The notes under the pieces: model-generated
Told to the model about the DNA's origin: nothing
The model's input: only the letters and a program-made list of their open reading frames with translations
Databases searched by the model: none
Program-made: the position numbers and the translations under genes
Shown: piece after piece, positions 10,521 to 19,092 of the stretch
Layout of the letters: every line of letters begins with the position of its first letter
Position numbering within the stretch: position 1 is the stretch's first letter
Assembly (NCBI RefSeq): GCF_004785795.1
Contig: NZ_SRRO01000001.1
Location: 2,356,001-2,420,000 of the forward strand
DNA from: Nocardioides eburneiflavus
Lineage (GTDB): Bacteria > Actinomycetota > Actinomycetes > Propionibacteriales > Nocardioidaceae
Direction: 5' to 3'
Length of the DNA stretch: 64,000 nucleotides

Positions 10521-12521
10521 ATGGGCGACCTGCACCGCCACGCGGAGGTCTCGCGCCACGTCATCGACGCCATGGTGAGGATCCGGCCGCAGGAGGACTA
10601 CGTCTGCGTCGAGCTGGGCAACTACCTCACCGACCTCAGCCAGTTCCGTGACCCCTTCGCCCACATGAACGCCAAGGCGGACGTGTGGACGAGGGCCACG
10701 CGCAAGGGCTGGCTCGGCATCCTCGGCTTCATCCCCGTGGTCGGCACGATCGCCGTCGACCTGATCCTGGACCTCGGGGTCGACCTGGACACGTGGATCA
10801 ACAAGCTGCTCGGCGAGCACGACCCGCCGGACCGGCGGCACGGCATGTTCGCGGGCTACATGAAGGAGGCGATCCGTGGCGTGACCCACACCCTCTTCGC
10901 CGAGGGCGCGCCGAAGTCCGCCGACCTGAGGTCACGCATCCTGCCCCAGATCGAGGGGTTGGCGCCGTTGAAGGAGGCCGAGCTGGATCGACTCTTCGAG
11001 GCCCACTTCACGCAGTACTGGCCCCACGAGCACACCGACATGCCGCCCTACGTGCTGTACGGCGAGCACCGGCCGCGGCACCGCGCCTACCGTCGCGGCC
11101 CCCGCGGGCTCTCGAACTACCTCGAGGAGTACATCGAGTACCTCTCCGAGTCCCTCACGAAGCTCGAGGTCGACTGGAAGGCCTGCTCGAACCAGGCCCA
11201 GGACGCCCCCGAGCGCCACGAGGCGCTGGTGCGCCTCGGGAAGGTCCTGCACGGCGTCGAGGACTACTTCTTCCACTCCAACTACTGCGAGCTGCACCTG
11301 TGGCACAGCCTGCGTCGCAGTCGACCCACCATGACCGACGAGGCCTTTCGGACCTGGTTCGTGGCGAACGTGCGCGCGCACTGGCTGCCGCAGGACGTGG
11401 AGCAGGCACTCAAGGACTCCATCGACGACACGTTCGTCCCCAGCCAGGCGCACCAGCTCCGGTCGTTCCTCCGCCGACTCCGCTACCCGGCCTACCGACC
11501 GGTCAACACCGTGGACCCCGACACCTCGCTGCCGTCGCTGGACCATCTCTTCACGGCCGGGTTCGACAAGAAGGACCTGTTCCACACGCTCGCGATGGCG
11601 CTGGAGAGCATGGAGGCGCCGCTGAGCCGCATCCAGAGGGTGGAGGTCGTGGTGCCTCAGGCCATCGTCGAGGCGTTCCAGCCGGCGGCGCGGGCCGCGC
11701 AGCTCCGCGACTCGCCGCTGGTGCTCGTGCGCACCATCTTCAACCACTCCTTCCGATCCGAGCTCGGCAAGGACGGCGACGAGCTGGACAAGCAGCTCGG
11801 CGTGCACGCCGCGCAGCTGGGCTCCGGCGTCTACGACACGAGCATCGACCAGCTGGAGACCAAGGGATACCTCAACCACACCGCGGCAGCCTCTTGGCGC
11901 AGGGCCCTGGCGATCGACAAGGACCTCGAGTCGTTCGGCCAGAACACCCCCGGGGTCGGCGGCTTCCTGATGAGCTTCTTCTCCGAGGCGCAGGCCGAGC
12001 TGGAGAAGAGCCGCAGGACGAGCCGCCGGCACGACCTCTCACGCGCGTTCGGTGAGGGCAACGTCCTCGACGAGCGCAGCGACAACGGCGCCACGGGCGA
12101 GCACGTCGGGATGCACGCCATGCAGTCGAAGGACACCCCCCGCAGCCAGCCCATGCACGAGGAGGCCAAGCGCCTCGCGAGGTTCGCATCGATGGCGGTG
12201 GCCTCGCTGCTCGTGACGGAGGTCAACCGCACCCCCAGCACCGCCCAGGGGCTGGACTGGGACGTGATCCTGCGCCACTACCTCCGCTTCCCCGACGGGA
12301 AGCCCGCCATGTGGGAGTCGCAGGTGCTGGCCCACTACCGCACCAACCGCGTCGACCCGGCGTACGACGAGATCCCGGACCGCGTGCCCACCCCCTTGGC
12401 ATCGGGGCCGCAGGCGCTGACGAGGGTGGCGAAGCGACGCGGTGGCTCGAAGCGGGCCGAGCTGGAGAAGCGGTACGTCAAGCTCGAGGAGCGGGTGGAC
12501 CGGATCGGGAACATCTTCTGA
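10521..12521 (+). CDS. Het-C-like domain protein
   Basis: A 666-residue protein. The N-terminal block VELGNYLTDLSQFRDP (about 31-46) and the block LHGVEDYFFHSNYCEL near residues 243-258 match the bacterial relatives of the fungal heterokaryon-incompatibility protein Het-C. The histidine/aspartate-rich second block resembles the metal site of the zinc phospholipase C fold. A hydrophobic segment LGILGFIPVVGTIAVDLIL lies at 65-84, and a C-terminal coiled segment ends the protein. Het-C domains are known from fungal allorecognition and occur among predicted bacterial toxins. That this one is an effector is inference. It follows the 956-residue gene after 10 bases, with GGGCGAG before the ATG. Confidence 0.75.
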   Translation: MGDLHRHAEVSRHVIDAMVRIRPQEDYVCVELGNYLTDLSQFRDPFAHMNAKADVWTRATRKGWLGILGFIPVVGTIAVDLILDLGVDLDTWINKLLGEHDPPDRRHGMFAGYMKEAIRGVTHTLFAEGAPKSADLRSRILPQIEGLAPLKEAELDRLFEAHFTQYWPHEHTDMPPYVLYGEHRPRHRAYRRGPRGLSNYLEEYIEYLSESLTKLEVDWKACSNQAQDAPERHEALVRLGKVLHGVEDYFFHSNYCELHLWHSLRRSRPTMTDEAFRTWFVANVRAHWLPQDVEQALKDSIDDTFVPSQAHQLRSFLRRLRYPAYRPVNTVDPDTSLPSLDHLFTAGFDKKDLFHTLAMALESMEAPLSRIQRVEVVVPQAIVEAFQPAARAAQLRDSPLVLVRTIFNHSFRSELGKDGDELDKQLGVHAAQLGSGVYDTSIDQLETKGYLNHTAAASWRRALAIDKDLESFGQNTPGVGGFLMSFFSEAQAELEKSRRTSRRHDLSRAFGEGNVLDERSDNGATGEHVGMHAMQSKDTPRSQPMHEEAKRLARFASMAVASLLVTEVNRTPSTAQGLDWDVILRHYLRFPDGKPAMWESQVLAHYRTNRVDPAYDEIPDRVPTPLASGPQALTRVAKRRGGSKRAELEKRYVKLEERVDRIGNIF

Positions 12522-12575
12522 CGACGGACACGGACGCCGGGGACAGGCTCGTACGCTGTGGCGAGGAGGCAGGAG

Positions 12576-12662
12576 ATGACCGACCCGAGCGAGGACGACC
12601 TCAGCCGGAGGGCACCAGCACGGCGAGTCCGAACAGGTAGATCAGCACCGACGCTGCGATGA
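12576..12662 (+). pseudogene. Truncated gene start (28 codons)
   Basis: A strong Shine-Dalgarno AGGAGG (12564-12569) precedes ATG 12576. The first codons read MTDPSEDDLSRR, a normal actinobacterial N-terminus. The frame then degenerates into Arg-rich sequence exactly where the opposite-strand mini-gene ends, and stops at 12662. It is best read as the 5' end of a gene lost in a rearrangement. A genuine micropeptide is the alternative. Confidence 0.3.
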
Positions 12663-12798
12663 AGGCAACCAGCGCGACCAGCGCGACCAGCGGCATCCAC
12701 GCAGGTCGCTTCTACGCGTTCAGCAGTTGGTCCATGGCGAGGCGCTCACGGGTCTCGTCGCCGTGGCGGATGCTCTCGACGAGCTCGTCGTCGGGCAC
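12601..12798 (-). pseudogene. Small single-TM protein interrupted by an in-frame amber codon
   Basis: GTG 12798 is preceded by GAGGAGG. The frame reads PDDELVESIRHGDETRERLA then MDQLLNA, meets TAG at 12712-12714, and continues in the same frame with KRPAWMPLVALVALVAF and IAASVLIYLFGLAVLVPSG to TGA at 12601. The two parts together would make a plausible 65-residue protein with a soluble head and one membrane helix. Either a nonsense mutation has broken it, or the amber codon is read through, or the distal part starts separately at ATG 12696 without a clear ribosome binding site. It is part of the scarred region downstream of the Het-C gene. Confidence 0.5.
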
Positions 12799-12991
12799 TG
12801 GTGTCCTCCTCGAAGTGGCCGCGCGCCGGGTTCGCGACCGGTCCACACCCGTACCCGGCATGTGCGCATGCATGCAGGCCGCCGGTCACCCGCGGTGGTC
12901 CCTTGGGAGGCCCTCGCATCCCCACGGGTGATCCGTGGAGGCGACGAGTCCGCAACGGTAGGGACTTCCCCATCCCAACGAAGGAGCAGAG

Positions 12992-13435
12992 ATGTCTGAT
13001 GACGCCAAGGCGGCCAAGGAACTGGTCGAGACGCTGAAGGACGGCGAGCGGGGCTTCGCCGAGGCGGCCGAGAAGCTCCGCGACGGCGAGCACCCCGAGT
13101 GGGCCACGACGCTGCAGCGCTTCTCCGAGCAGCGCGCCGGCTTCTGGCGCGAGATCGTCGAACTGGGTCACCAGTACGGCGACGACGTGGACGAGAGCGG
13201 CACCGTCGCCGCAGCGGTCCACCGCGGCTGGATCTCGCTGAAGGACGCGCTCACCGGCGACGACGCCGAAGCCGTGCTCAAGGCTGCCCTGACCGGTGAG
13301 GACCACGCGGTCTCGGAGTACGAGGACGCGCTGAAGATGGACCTGAGTGCAGGGTTCCGCGAGGTCGTCGTACGCCAGCAGGCTGCTGTGGTCGCTGCCC
13401 GCGACGAGGTCAAGGCGCTCCAGGACGCCAGCTAG
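12992..13435 (+). CDS. DUF2383-type four-helix-bundle protein
   Basis: A protein of 147 residues, all helical and rich in Glu, Asp and Ala, beginning MSDDAKAAKELVETLKDGER. The arrangement of two helical hairpins, with EQRAGFWREIVELGHQYGDD in the middle and EYEDALK near residue 110, fits the DUF2383/PA2169-type ferritin-like family, often stress related and of unknown function. AAGGAG lies just before the ATG. It stands alone, with a scarred region upstream and a tail-sheath remnant downstream on the other strand. Confidence 0.7.
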   Translation: MSDDAKAAKELVETLKDGERGFAEAAEKLRDGEHPEWATTLQRFSEQRAGFWREIVELGHQYGDDVDESGTVAAAVHRGWISLKDALTGDDAEAVLKAALTGEDHAVSEYEDALKMDLSAGFREVVVRQQAAVVAARDEVKALQDAS

Positions 13436-13483
13436 TCGCGTCGCCCGGCGTCGCCGCACATGGCGACGTCGGGCGCGGCGCCA

Positions 13484-13771
13484 CTACGCGGTGAGATCGT
13501 TGGTCCGCACCGCGATGCGGAAGACGACGAACTCGGCCGGCTCGACCGGGGCCACGCCCACGACCAGCACCAGGCGTCCGGCGTCGATGTCGGCCTGGGT
13601 CATGGTCGACAGGTCACAGCGCACGAAACAGCTCTCGTCGGCCTTCGTGCCCGCTCCGACGGTCGGCAGGCTTCGCAGGGCGTTGACACGGCGCGGGCGC
13701 AGCTCGTTGATCTCCTGCGGTGACACCGGCAAGCGAGCTCCGCCAGCGCAAGGAAGATGGCACCGACCCAT
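13484..13771 (-). pseudogene. Remnant of a contractile tail-sheath gene
   Basis: The last 60 residues contain CFVRCDLSTMTQADIDAGRL, then VVGVAPVEPAEFVVFRI. This is the characteristic C-terminus of contractile tail-sheath proteins of phages, R-type tailocins and extracellular injection systems. The preceding INELRPRRVNALRSLP resembles the segment which in intact sheaths leads into a PGRG...VWGARTLS block. Here that block and several tens of residues after it are missing, so the two parts are joined by an internal deletion. The main body of the sheath (several hundred residues) is absent. The 95-residue frame starts at ATG 13771 with no clear ribosome binding site. It is dead, but it says that a contractile system once lay here. 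Confidence 0.7.
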
Positions 13772-13781
13772 GCACTCCGCG

Positions 13782-14933
13782 CTAGTCAGCAGGCGGCCGG
13801 TCTACCGATGGTTCGTTCCTGTTCACCGGCACCGGCACCGGCCTCGAGCGACCCGCCGTGTCGCGTTGTGGCCGGGGAACCTGGGTGTCCTTTCCCGGAG
13901 CCGAGGCGAGCAGGTGGCCGGCCTGCTTGTCGATCAGGCTGGTCAGCAGCTGCTGGGCGTACCCGAGGATGAGGGCGTACGCGAGGATCTGGCCCTGGGA
14001 GTCGAGCTCGCTCAGGCCCGGGACGAACTGCCCGCGCAGCACCAGCAACCCGCCGATGGCGGTAAGGGTGCCGAGCGGCAGCTTGAGCGCGGCCAACGCG
14101 AAGGGTACGTCGTAGGGCGTCGAGGTGCCGGACAGGTTCTTGATCGAGACGGCGGCCGCGAGTGCGCCGCCCAGGAGGCCGAGCAGCGCCACGACCTCGA
14201 CGTCGCCGGACGTGGGGCCGCTCTCGGGGTCGTCCGCTGCGTACTCCGCCGTCGGGCACATCAGCATCGCGGACTGAGTCGGCTCCGGGGTCGGGGTGAA
14301 GCAGAACGACACCGCTGCCGGGTTGACCGAGACGTACCAGGTGAAGGCGGCCACGAGCACGGCTGTCACGGCGGCTGAGATCAGGACGGCGTTGCGGAAG
14401 TTCCTCAACCGTGAGTGCTCGTGATCGGTGGCAGCATGGCCGACCTCGATCGCCTTGCGCAGCTCAGCACGTGCTCGGCCGAGATCGAGGGAGGTGTCGC
14501 CGGAGGCAAGCGCAGCGACCGCCTGCCGGCGGGGGTCGTCGCGATCGAGGGAGGCCTCGACCCGGGCGAGCGCCTCCGGGATCTCGGCCTCGACCTCGTC
14601 GTGGTCGTACAGCCCGACGATCAGGGCCTCGGCCGCGTGCAGGTTCTGGTAGGCCGCCTCGATCAGCGAGCCGCGCCACCAGTTGGCCACCCGCCCCGGA
14701 ACCGGGTCCTTGCGAGTAGCAGCCCTCCGAGCGGCCGCCAGCAGCTCGCCGACCGATCTCTCCAGGGCTTCCTGCGCAGCATGCGGTCCTGGCCCGCGTC
14801 GGGCACGCAACGTCCTCAGCCGGGCTTCGAGGACGCGGGCACTCACCTCGACGTTCTGTACCCACACTCGTTTCAAGGGCTGACGGCCTTGCGACCAGTC
14901 AGCCTCGGTGCAGTCACGACTTCCGTCGTCCAT
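13782..14933 (-). CDS. Uncharacterised four-helix membrane protein
   Basis: A protein of 383 residues. The N-terminal 180 residues are cytoplasmic and helical with many Arg and Glu (LEARLRTLRARRG, ALERSVGELLAAARRAA). Four membrane segments follow: AVLISAAVTAVLVAAFTWYV, VVALLGLLGGALAAAV, LPLGTLTAIGGLLVL and ILAYALILGYAQQLLTSL. The C-terminal tail is polar and Pro/Arg rich. The ALKLPLGTLTAIGGLLVLRG segment is conserved in actinobacterial hypothetical proteins, but no function is known to me. ATG 14933 sits 11 bases after GGGGAG. A GTG at 14942 is the alternative. It is 10 bp from the sheath remnant. Confidence 0.65.
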   Translation of the reverse strand: MDDGSRDCTEADWSQGRQPLKRVWVQNVEVSARVLEARLRTLRARRGPGPHAAQEALERSVGELLAAARRAATRKDPVPGRVANWWRGSLIEAAYQNLHAAEALIVGLYDHDEVEAEIPEALARVEASLDRDDPRRQAVAALASGDTSLDLGRARAELRKAIEVGHAATDHEHSRLRNFRNAVLISAAVTAVLVAAFTWYVSVNPAAVSFCFTPTPEPTQSAMLMCPTAEYAADDPESGPTSGDVEVVALLGLLGGALAAAVSIKNLSGTSTPYDVPFALAALKLPLGTLTAIGGLLVLRGQFVPGLSELDSQGQILAYALILGYAQQLLTSLIDKQAGHLLASAPGKDTQVPRPQRDTAGRSRPVPVPVNRNEPSVDRPPAD

Positions 14934-15051
14934 GGCACTCACCGCTCCCCGTCAGTCCAACGCGACATGAACGTCTCAGGACAGCAGTGCTTGCGTGACT
15001 CCAGCGTGACCGGCCCGATCCGATCCGGTCAGTGCGGGGGACGGCGCGGGG

Positions 15052-16113
15052 TCACCGCGTCTGGAGCTGGAACGGGGCCCAGGTGTCCATCGACCCGCGA
15101 CGCGGCGCGACGGCGTACTCCATCGACCCGTCGACGCCGAGGCGCACGACCGCCCACTTCCCGTCCTGGTAGGTCACCACCAGCACGTGGTCGGCGTCCT
15201 CCCAGACCTCGTCGAAGTACGTCGCGGAGCGGCCGTTGCGCGCGCTGGTGAAGCTGTGGACCGTCTCGCCGTCGGCGGTCGCGAGGACGTCGAGGGCAGT
15301 CGGGCCGAACCCGTCTGCGTACGCCGGGGTGCCGAGGACGTGCCGGTTGTCGGGGGAGATGTCGGAGAGCTGGTTGTCGCAGGTGCGCCACCGGACCTGC
15401 CACGAACGCAGGAGCGCGCTGCACGAGCCGAAGTCGCTGAGGGAGGTGATGCCGCCGAGCCAGCGCTTCCGACCGGTGGTGACGATCCGGAGGTGGGGGA
15501 CGCGGTCGACGATGCCGTGCGACGACGTGTAAAAGGCCCGGCGCGGGCCGTTGACGTAGACGGTGCAGCCGTTGCTCGTCCCGTCCTCCTTGCAGCTCTC
15601 GCCGACCACCGCGACAGCCCGGCCCTTCCCGGTGATCGGGACCGGGCGGAAGCTCAGCACCCGGTCGCCCTCCTCGTCGATCGTCCAGACCCGGCCGGCC
15701 CTGCCCGAGAACCCGACGGCCGATCCCCTCGCGGAGACGCCGAGCCCGTGGCCGGTGCGCCACTCGCGGCGGCCGGGAGAGCCGTCGGCGTCGATCCAGC
15801 GGGTCCTGGTCCCGCCCCGGCCGAAGGTCTGGATGACGTGGCCGGAGCCCATCGGTGCCAGCTCGGCGAGGCGGTTGGGGGCCGGCGTGCGGCCGCCGTC
15901 GGTCCCGTGGATGACGGTCCTCCCGGATCGTCGTTCGCTCCACGCGACGGCAGGCGGAGCGCCCTGGTCGAGCCCGCGGACGTCGAGGACGGTACGGGTC
16001 GCCGCCCCGCCGGCGGCCGTCCCGTCGGCCGACGACGAGGGAATCGTCGCAGCGAGCCCGGCGGTGACGGCGAGTGCGGCGGCCAGCGCGGCAGTCCGAG
16101 AGAAGGTAGTCAT
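15052..16113 (-). CDS. Secreted beta-propeller-like protein
   Basis: A protein of 353 residues with an N-terminal signal peptide (TAALAAALAVTAGLAATIPSS). The mature part consists of short repeated beta units such as VWTIDEEGDRVLSF, LGTPAYADGFGPTALDVLAT and VLVVTYQDGKWAVVRLGVDG, as in WD40-like or TolB-like propellers. Two cysteine pairs (SCKEDGTSNGC; SCSALL with RTCDNQ) fit an extracytoplasmic location. No enzymatic motif is visible. It is the third gene of a same-strand row after fadD and a GDPD gene (41-bp gap) and may or may not share their transcript. Confidence 0.65.
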   Translation of the reverse strand: MTTFSRTAALAAALAVTAGLAATIPSSSADGTAAGGAATRTVLDVRGLDQGAPPAVAWSERRSGRTVIHGTDGGRTPAPNRLAELAPMGSGHVIQTFGRGGTRTRWIDADGSPGRREWRTGHGLGVSARGSAVGFSGRAGRVWTIDEEGDRVLSFRPVPITGKGRAVAVVGESCKEDGTSNGCTVYVNGPRRAFYTSSHGIVDRVPHLRIVTTGRKRWLGGITSLSDFGSCSALLRSWQVRWRTCDNQLSDISPDNRHVLGTPAYADGFGPTALDVLATADGETVHSFTSARNGRSATYFDEVWEDADHVLVVTYQDGKWAVVRLGVDGSMEYAVAPRRGSMDTWAPFQLQTR

Positions 16114-16152
16114 GTCAGGGAGACGTCGCGCACAGGCTCGGGGTTGCCCTGT

Positions 16153-17004
16153 CTAGCCCGGGAAGGACGGCGGCAGCTCGCGTCCCTCGCCGGCCAGCAC
16201 CTCGCGCAGCCGCTCCGGGCGGTTCGTGATGAGGCCGTCGACACCGAGCCCGACGAGGTGACGCATCGTGGCCGCGTCGTCCACGACGTACGGCACGACC
16301 GCCAGCCCGACGCAGTGGGCCGCGTCGACGAGGGCCGCGGTGGTGAACGGGCGGTACGCCGGGTCGTCCACGCCCGAGGTGTACGGCGAGCCGTGGACCG
16401 GCGAGATCGCCGTGAAGCCCTCGCCCGCCGCGGCGTGCACGAAGTCGGTGCCGACCGGGACACCGTCGAACCAGGGCGAGGGTGCGTCGGCGGTGCCGCG
16501 GAGGTACTTCGGCGAGACCAGCAGGTTGCGCCCGAGGCGGGGCTCGGTGTCGCCCACGCGGCGCAGCACGCCCCAGTCGAAGCACTGGATGCTGGTGCGC
16601 GCGACGAGCTCGTCGATCCGCAGCGCGTCGACCACCCGCGCCACGAACGCCTCGCGCGAGGTCAGGCCGCTGGCGTCGATCGCGTCGAACTTGATCTCCA
16701 GGTTGACCCGCACCGGGTGGGCCCCGCGCTCGTCGAGCAGCGCCGCGACCTGCCGCAGCAGCGGCATCGTCGGCGGGAGGTCGCGACGGGTGAGCTCGCG
16801 GATCCTCCGGGCGTCGTCGAGGGCCGGGTCGTGGGCGACCACCACGTCGTCCTCGGCGGTGAGGTGGACGTCGAGCTCGAGCGTCGAGACGCCGAGGGCC
16901 AGCGCGCGCCCGAAGGCCTCGAGCGTGTTCTGCGGCCAGAGCCCCGCGCCTCGGTGGGCCTGGAGGTCGAAGGCGCGGGGTTTCGAGGCTCGCTCCGCTC
17001 GCAC
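16153..17004 (-). CDS. Glycerophosphodiester phosphodiesterase
   Basis: TIM-barrel enzyme that hydrolyses glycerophosphodiesters to glycerol 3-phosphate and an alcohol. The family signature is clear: AHRGAGLWPQNTLEAFGRAL with its catalytic His-Arg, TLELDVHLTAEDDVVVAHDP with metal glutamate/aspartate and the second histidine, and VNLEIKFDA. The C-terminal GVDGLITNRPERLREVL is also typical. It has no signal peptide, so it should act in the cytoplasm. The start is uncertain because the 5' end lies in a repeat. GTG 17004 gives 283 residues. It follows fadD by 29 bases. Confidence 0.88.
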   Translation of the reverse strand: MRAERASKPRAFDLQAHRGAGLWPQNTLEAFGRALALGVSTLELDVHLTAEDDVVVAHDPALDDARRIRELTRRDLPPTMPLLRQVAALLDERGAHPVRVNLEIKFDAIDASGLTSREAFVARVVDALRIDELVARTSIQCFDWGVLRRVGDTEPRLGRNLLVSPKYLRGTADAPSPWFDGVPVGTDFVHAAAGEGFTAISPVHGSPYTSGVDDPAYRPFTTAALVDAAHCVGLAVVPYVVDDAATMRHLVGLGVDGLITNRPERLREVLAGEGRELPPSFPG

Positions 17005-17037
17005 CTCAACCACCGGAGTCGATCGCTCGCACCTCAA
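16978..17037. repeat. REP-like dyad and direct repeat at the fadD-GDPD junction
   Basis: The motif CGCTCGCACCTCAACCA occurs twice in 40 bases (16996-17012 and 17023-17039 region). The first copy is preceded by GGTTTCGAGGCTCGCT, which forms an imperfect stem with it. Elements of this wording recur in Nocardioidaceae genomes as I remember them. Here the element supplies the likely start of the GDPD gene. Confidence 0.5.
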
Positions 17038-18899
17038 CCAGCGTAGAGACTGTCCACCACGTCGGCGTACTTGGTCTTCACCACGCGCCGCTTGAGCTTG
17101 AGCGTCGGGGTGAGCTCCTCGGACTCGGCCGTCCACTCGTCGGCCAGCAGCTCCCAGGCCTTCACCTGCTCGGGGCGGGAGAGGCGCTCGTTGGCCTTGT
17201 CGACCGCGTCCTGTGCCATCGCCCGGATCTCCGGCCTGGTCGAGAGGTCGGCGAGGTCGGTGAACTCGATGCCCATCTTCGCCGCGACCAGCGGCGCGAT
17301 CTCGCCGTCGAGGGTGAGGATCGCGACGACGTACGACCGGTCGTCGCCCAGCGCCATGGCGTGGCCGATGATCGGCGACTCCTTGAGGTAGTTCTCGATG
17401 TTGGAGGGCGCGATGTTCTTGCCCGCCGAGGTGATGATCAGCTCCTTCTTGCGGTCGATGATCGAGTAGAAGCCGTCCTCGTCGACCGTGCCGATGTCGC
17501 CGGTGTGGATCCAGCCGTCCTCGTCGATGAGGTTGCGGGTGGCCTGCTCCTGCAGGTGGTAGCCGGGGGTGTTGACCGGCCCGCGACAGAGGATCTCACC
17601 GTCCTCGGCGAGCCGGACCTCGATGCCGGGGTTGGGGCGACCGACCGTGCCGAGCTTGAAGGCGCCGGGCCCGTTGGAGGTGAAGGCCCCGGTCGTCTCG
17701 GTCATCCCGTAGACGTCGTAGACCTGCAGGCCGAGCCCTCCCATGAACTTCGCGACCTCGAGCGGCATCGGCGCCGCCGCGCTGGCCGCCCAGGTCACCT
17801 GGTCGAGCCCGAGCAGGAGCCGGAGGAAGCCGAGGATCGCCTCGTCGGCCTTCGCGTACGCCTCCTCGACCTCGGGCGTCATCTCGTTGCCGTGCTCGTG
17901 GGCCTGCGTCCACGCCAGGCCGGCGGCCATCGCGTTGGTGACGAGCTCGTGGTTGGCCGGGTCGGGGTCCTCGGCGAGCTTGGCCGAGATGCCCGTCTTG
18001 ATCTTCTCCCACACCCGGGGCACCCCGAAGAACGCGGTGGGGTGCACCTCGCCGAGCGCTCCGAGCAGGCCGGCCGGGTCCGGGATCGCGTGCACGTGGC
18101 TGCCGAGGAACGGGGGAGCGTACGTCGCGAGCACCCGCTCGGCGATGTGGGCGAGCGGGAGGTAGCTGATCGTGCGCTGTGCCCCGAGGAGTCCGGCGGC
18201 GTCCAGGGTGGAGACCGCCTCGTACATGACGTTGTGGTGGGTGAGCACCACGCCCTTGGGGTTGCCGGTCGTGCCGGAGGTGTAGAGGAAGGTCGCGGGC
18301 AGGTCGGGGGTGATCCGGTCCATCCGCTCCTCGACGCCGCTGGTGTCGTGGCCGCGGGCGAGGAGGTCGTCCCACGTCATCACGCGTGGGTCGTCGACCC
18401 GGTCGGCGTCGGCGAGCATCACCACGTGGCGGATCGAGTCGACCTCGGCGAGCGCCTTCTCCCAGCGCTGGTAGCGGTCGTGGTCCTCGAGCACCACGAC
18501 CACGGGGCGCGACTCGGAGGCGATGAACGCGACCTGCTCCTGCGCGAGGGTGTTGTAGATCGACATCGGCACGGCGGCAGCGGTCATCGCGCCGTAGTCG
18601 GCCAGCGTGTGCGCGGTGCGGTTGGCGGCCATGATCGCCACCGGGTCGCCCTTCTCCACCCCGAGGTCCATGAGCGCCGCGGCGACCTGCTGGGTCAGCT
18701 CCCACGTCTCGGTCCAGGTGATCGTGGACCACGTCTCGCCCTTGGGCACGTCGAACCGGTCGGAGAACGCCGGGCGGTCGCCGTACTTGTCCGCCGCCTG
18801 CCGCACGGTGGCCGGCATGTGCAGGCCGAGGATGCGCGCCTCGTACTGCTCGCGGACTGCCAGGACGTCGGGGTCGGGTGCGAGATCGGGGTCGGTCAT
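17034..18899 (-). CDS. fadD: Long-chain fatty acid-CoA ligase
   Basis: Adenylate-forming enzyme of 621 residues that activates fatty acids to acyl-CoA. The phosphate-binding loop is YTSGTTGNPKGVVLTHHN (about residues 209-226). The region YDVYGMTETTGAF holds the acyl-adenylate motif, and TGDIGTVDEDGFYSIIDRKK is the hinge. The C-terminus has the catalytic lysine region LTPTLKLKRRVVKTKYAD. The length and the terminal VVKTKYADVVDSLY match the mycobacterial FadD15 subgroup. GGAG precedes ATG 18899. It is the first gene of the fadD-GDPD-propeller row. Confidence 0.92.
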   Translation of the reverse strand: MTDPDLAPDPDVLAVREQYEARILGLHMPATVRQAADKYGDRPAFSDRFDVPKGETWSTITWTETWELTQQVAAALMDLGVEKGDPVAIMAANRTAHTLADYGAMTAAAVPMSIYNTLAQEQVAFIASESRPVVVVLEDHDRYQRWEKALAEVDSIRHVVMLADADRVDDPRVMTWDDLLARGHDTSGVEERMDRITPDLPATFLYTSGTTGNPKGVVLTHHNVMYEAVSTLDAAGLLGAQRTISYLPLAHIAERVLATYAPPFLGSHVHAIPDPAGLLGALGEVHPTAFFGVPRVWEKIKTGISAKLAEDPDPANHELVTNAMAAGLAWTQAHEHGNEMTPEVEEAYAKADEAILGFLRLLLGLDQVTWAASAAAPMPLEVAKFMGGLGLQVYDVYGMTETTGAFTSNGPGAFKLGTVGRPNPGIEVRLAEDGEILCRGPVNTPGYHLQEQATRNLIDEDGWIHTGDIGTVDEDGFYSIIDRKKELIITSAGKNIAPSNIENYLKESPIIGHAMALGDDRSYVVAILTLDGEIAPLVAAKMGIEFTDLADLSTRPEIRAMAQDAVDKANERLSRPEQVKAWELLADEWTAESEELTPTLKLKRRVVKTKYADVVDSLYAG

Positions 18900-19092
18900 C
18901 TCCGGCTCCTCGGGTACGGGATGTGGCGGGGGTCACATCATCGTGGGGCCGCGGGCCACGTGGCTAGGTCTGCGGGCGAGACGGGAGGACGTGCCGACGG
19001 GGAGGTGGTCCAGACGTGTCCGTGTCCTGCTCCCGGCGTCCCTCCGACAGACGTAGCCTGAGGGGCAGGGTCCCTCTTTCGCTGGAGACGCC

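Noticed and set aside
12335..12700. 121-codon minus-strand frame overlapping the Het-C 3' end
   Set aside because: It is out of frame with the amber-split mini-gene, Arg-rich, and antisense to well-supported coding sequence.
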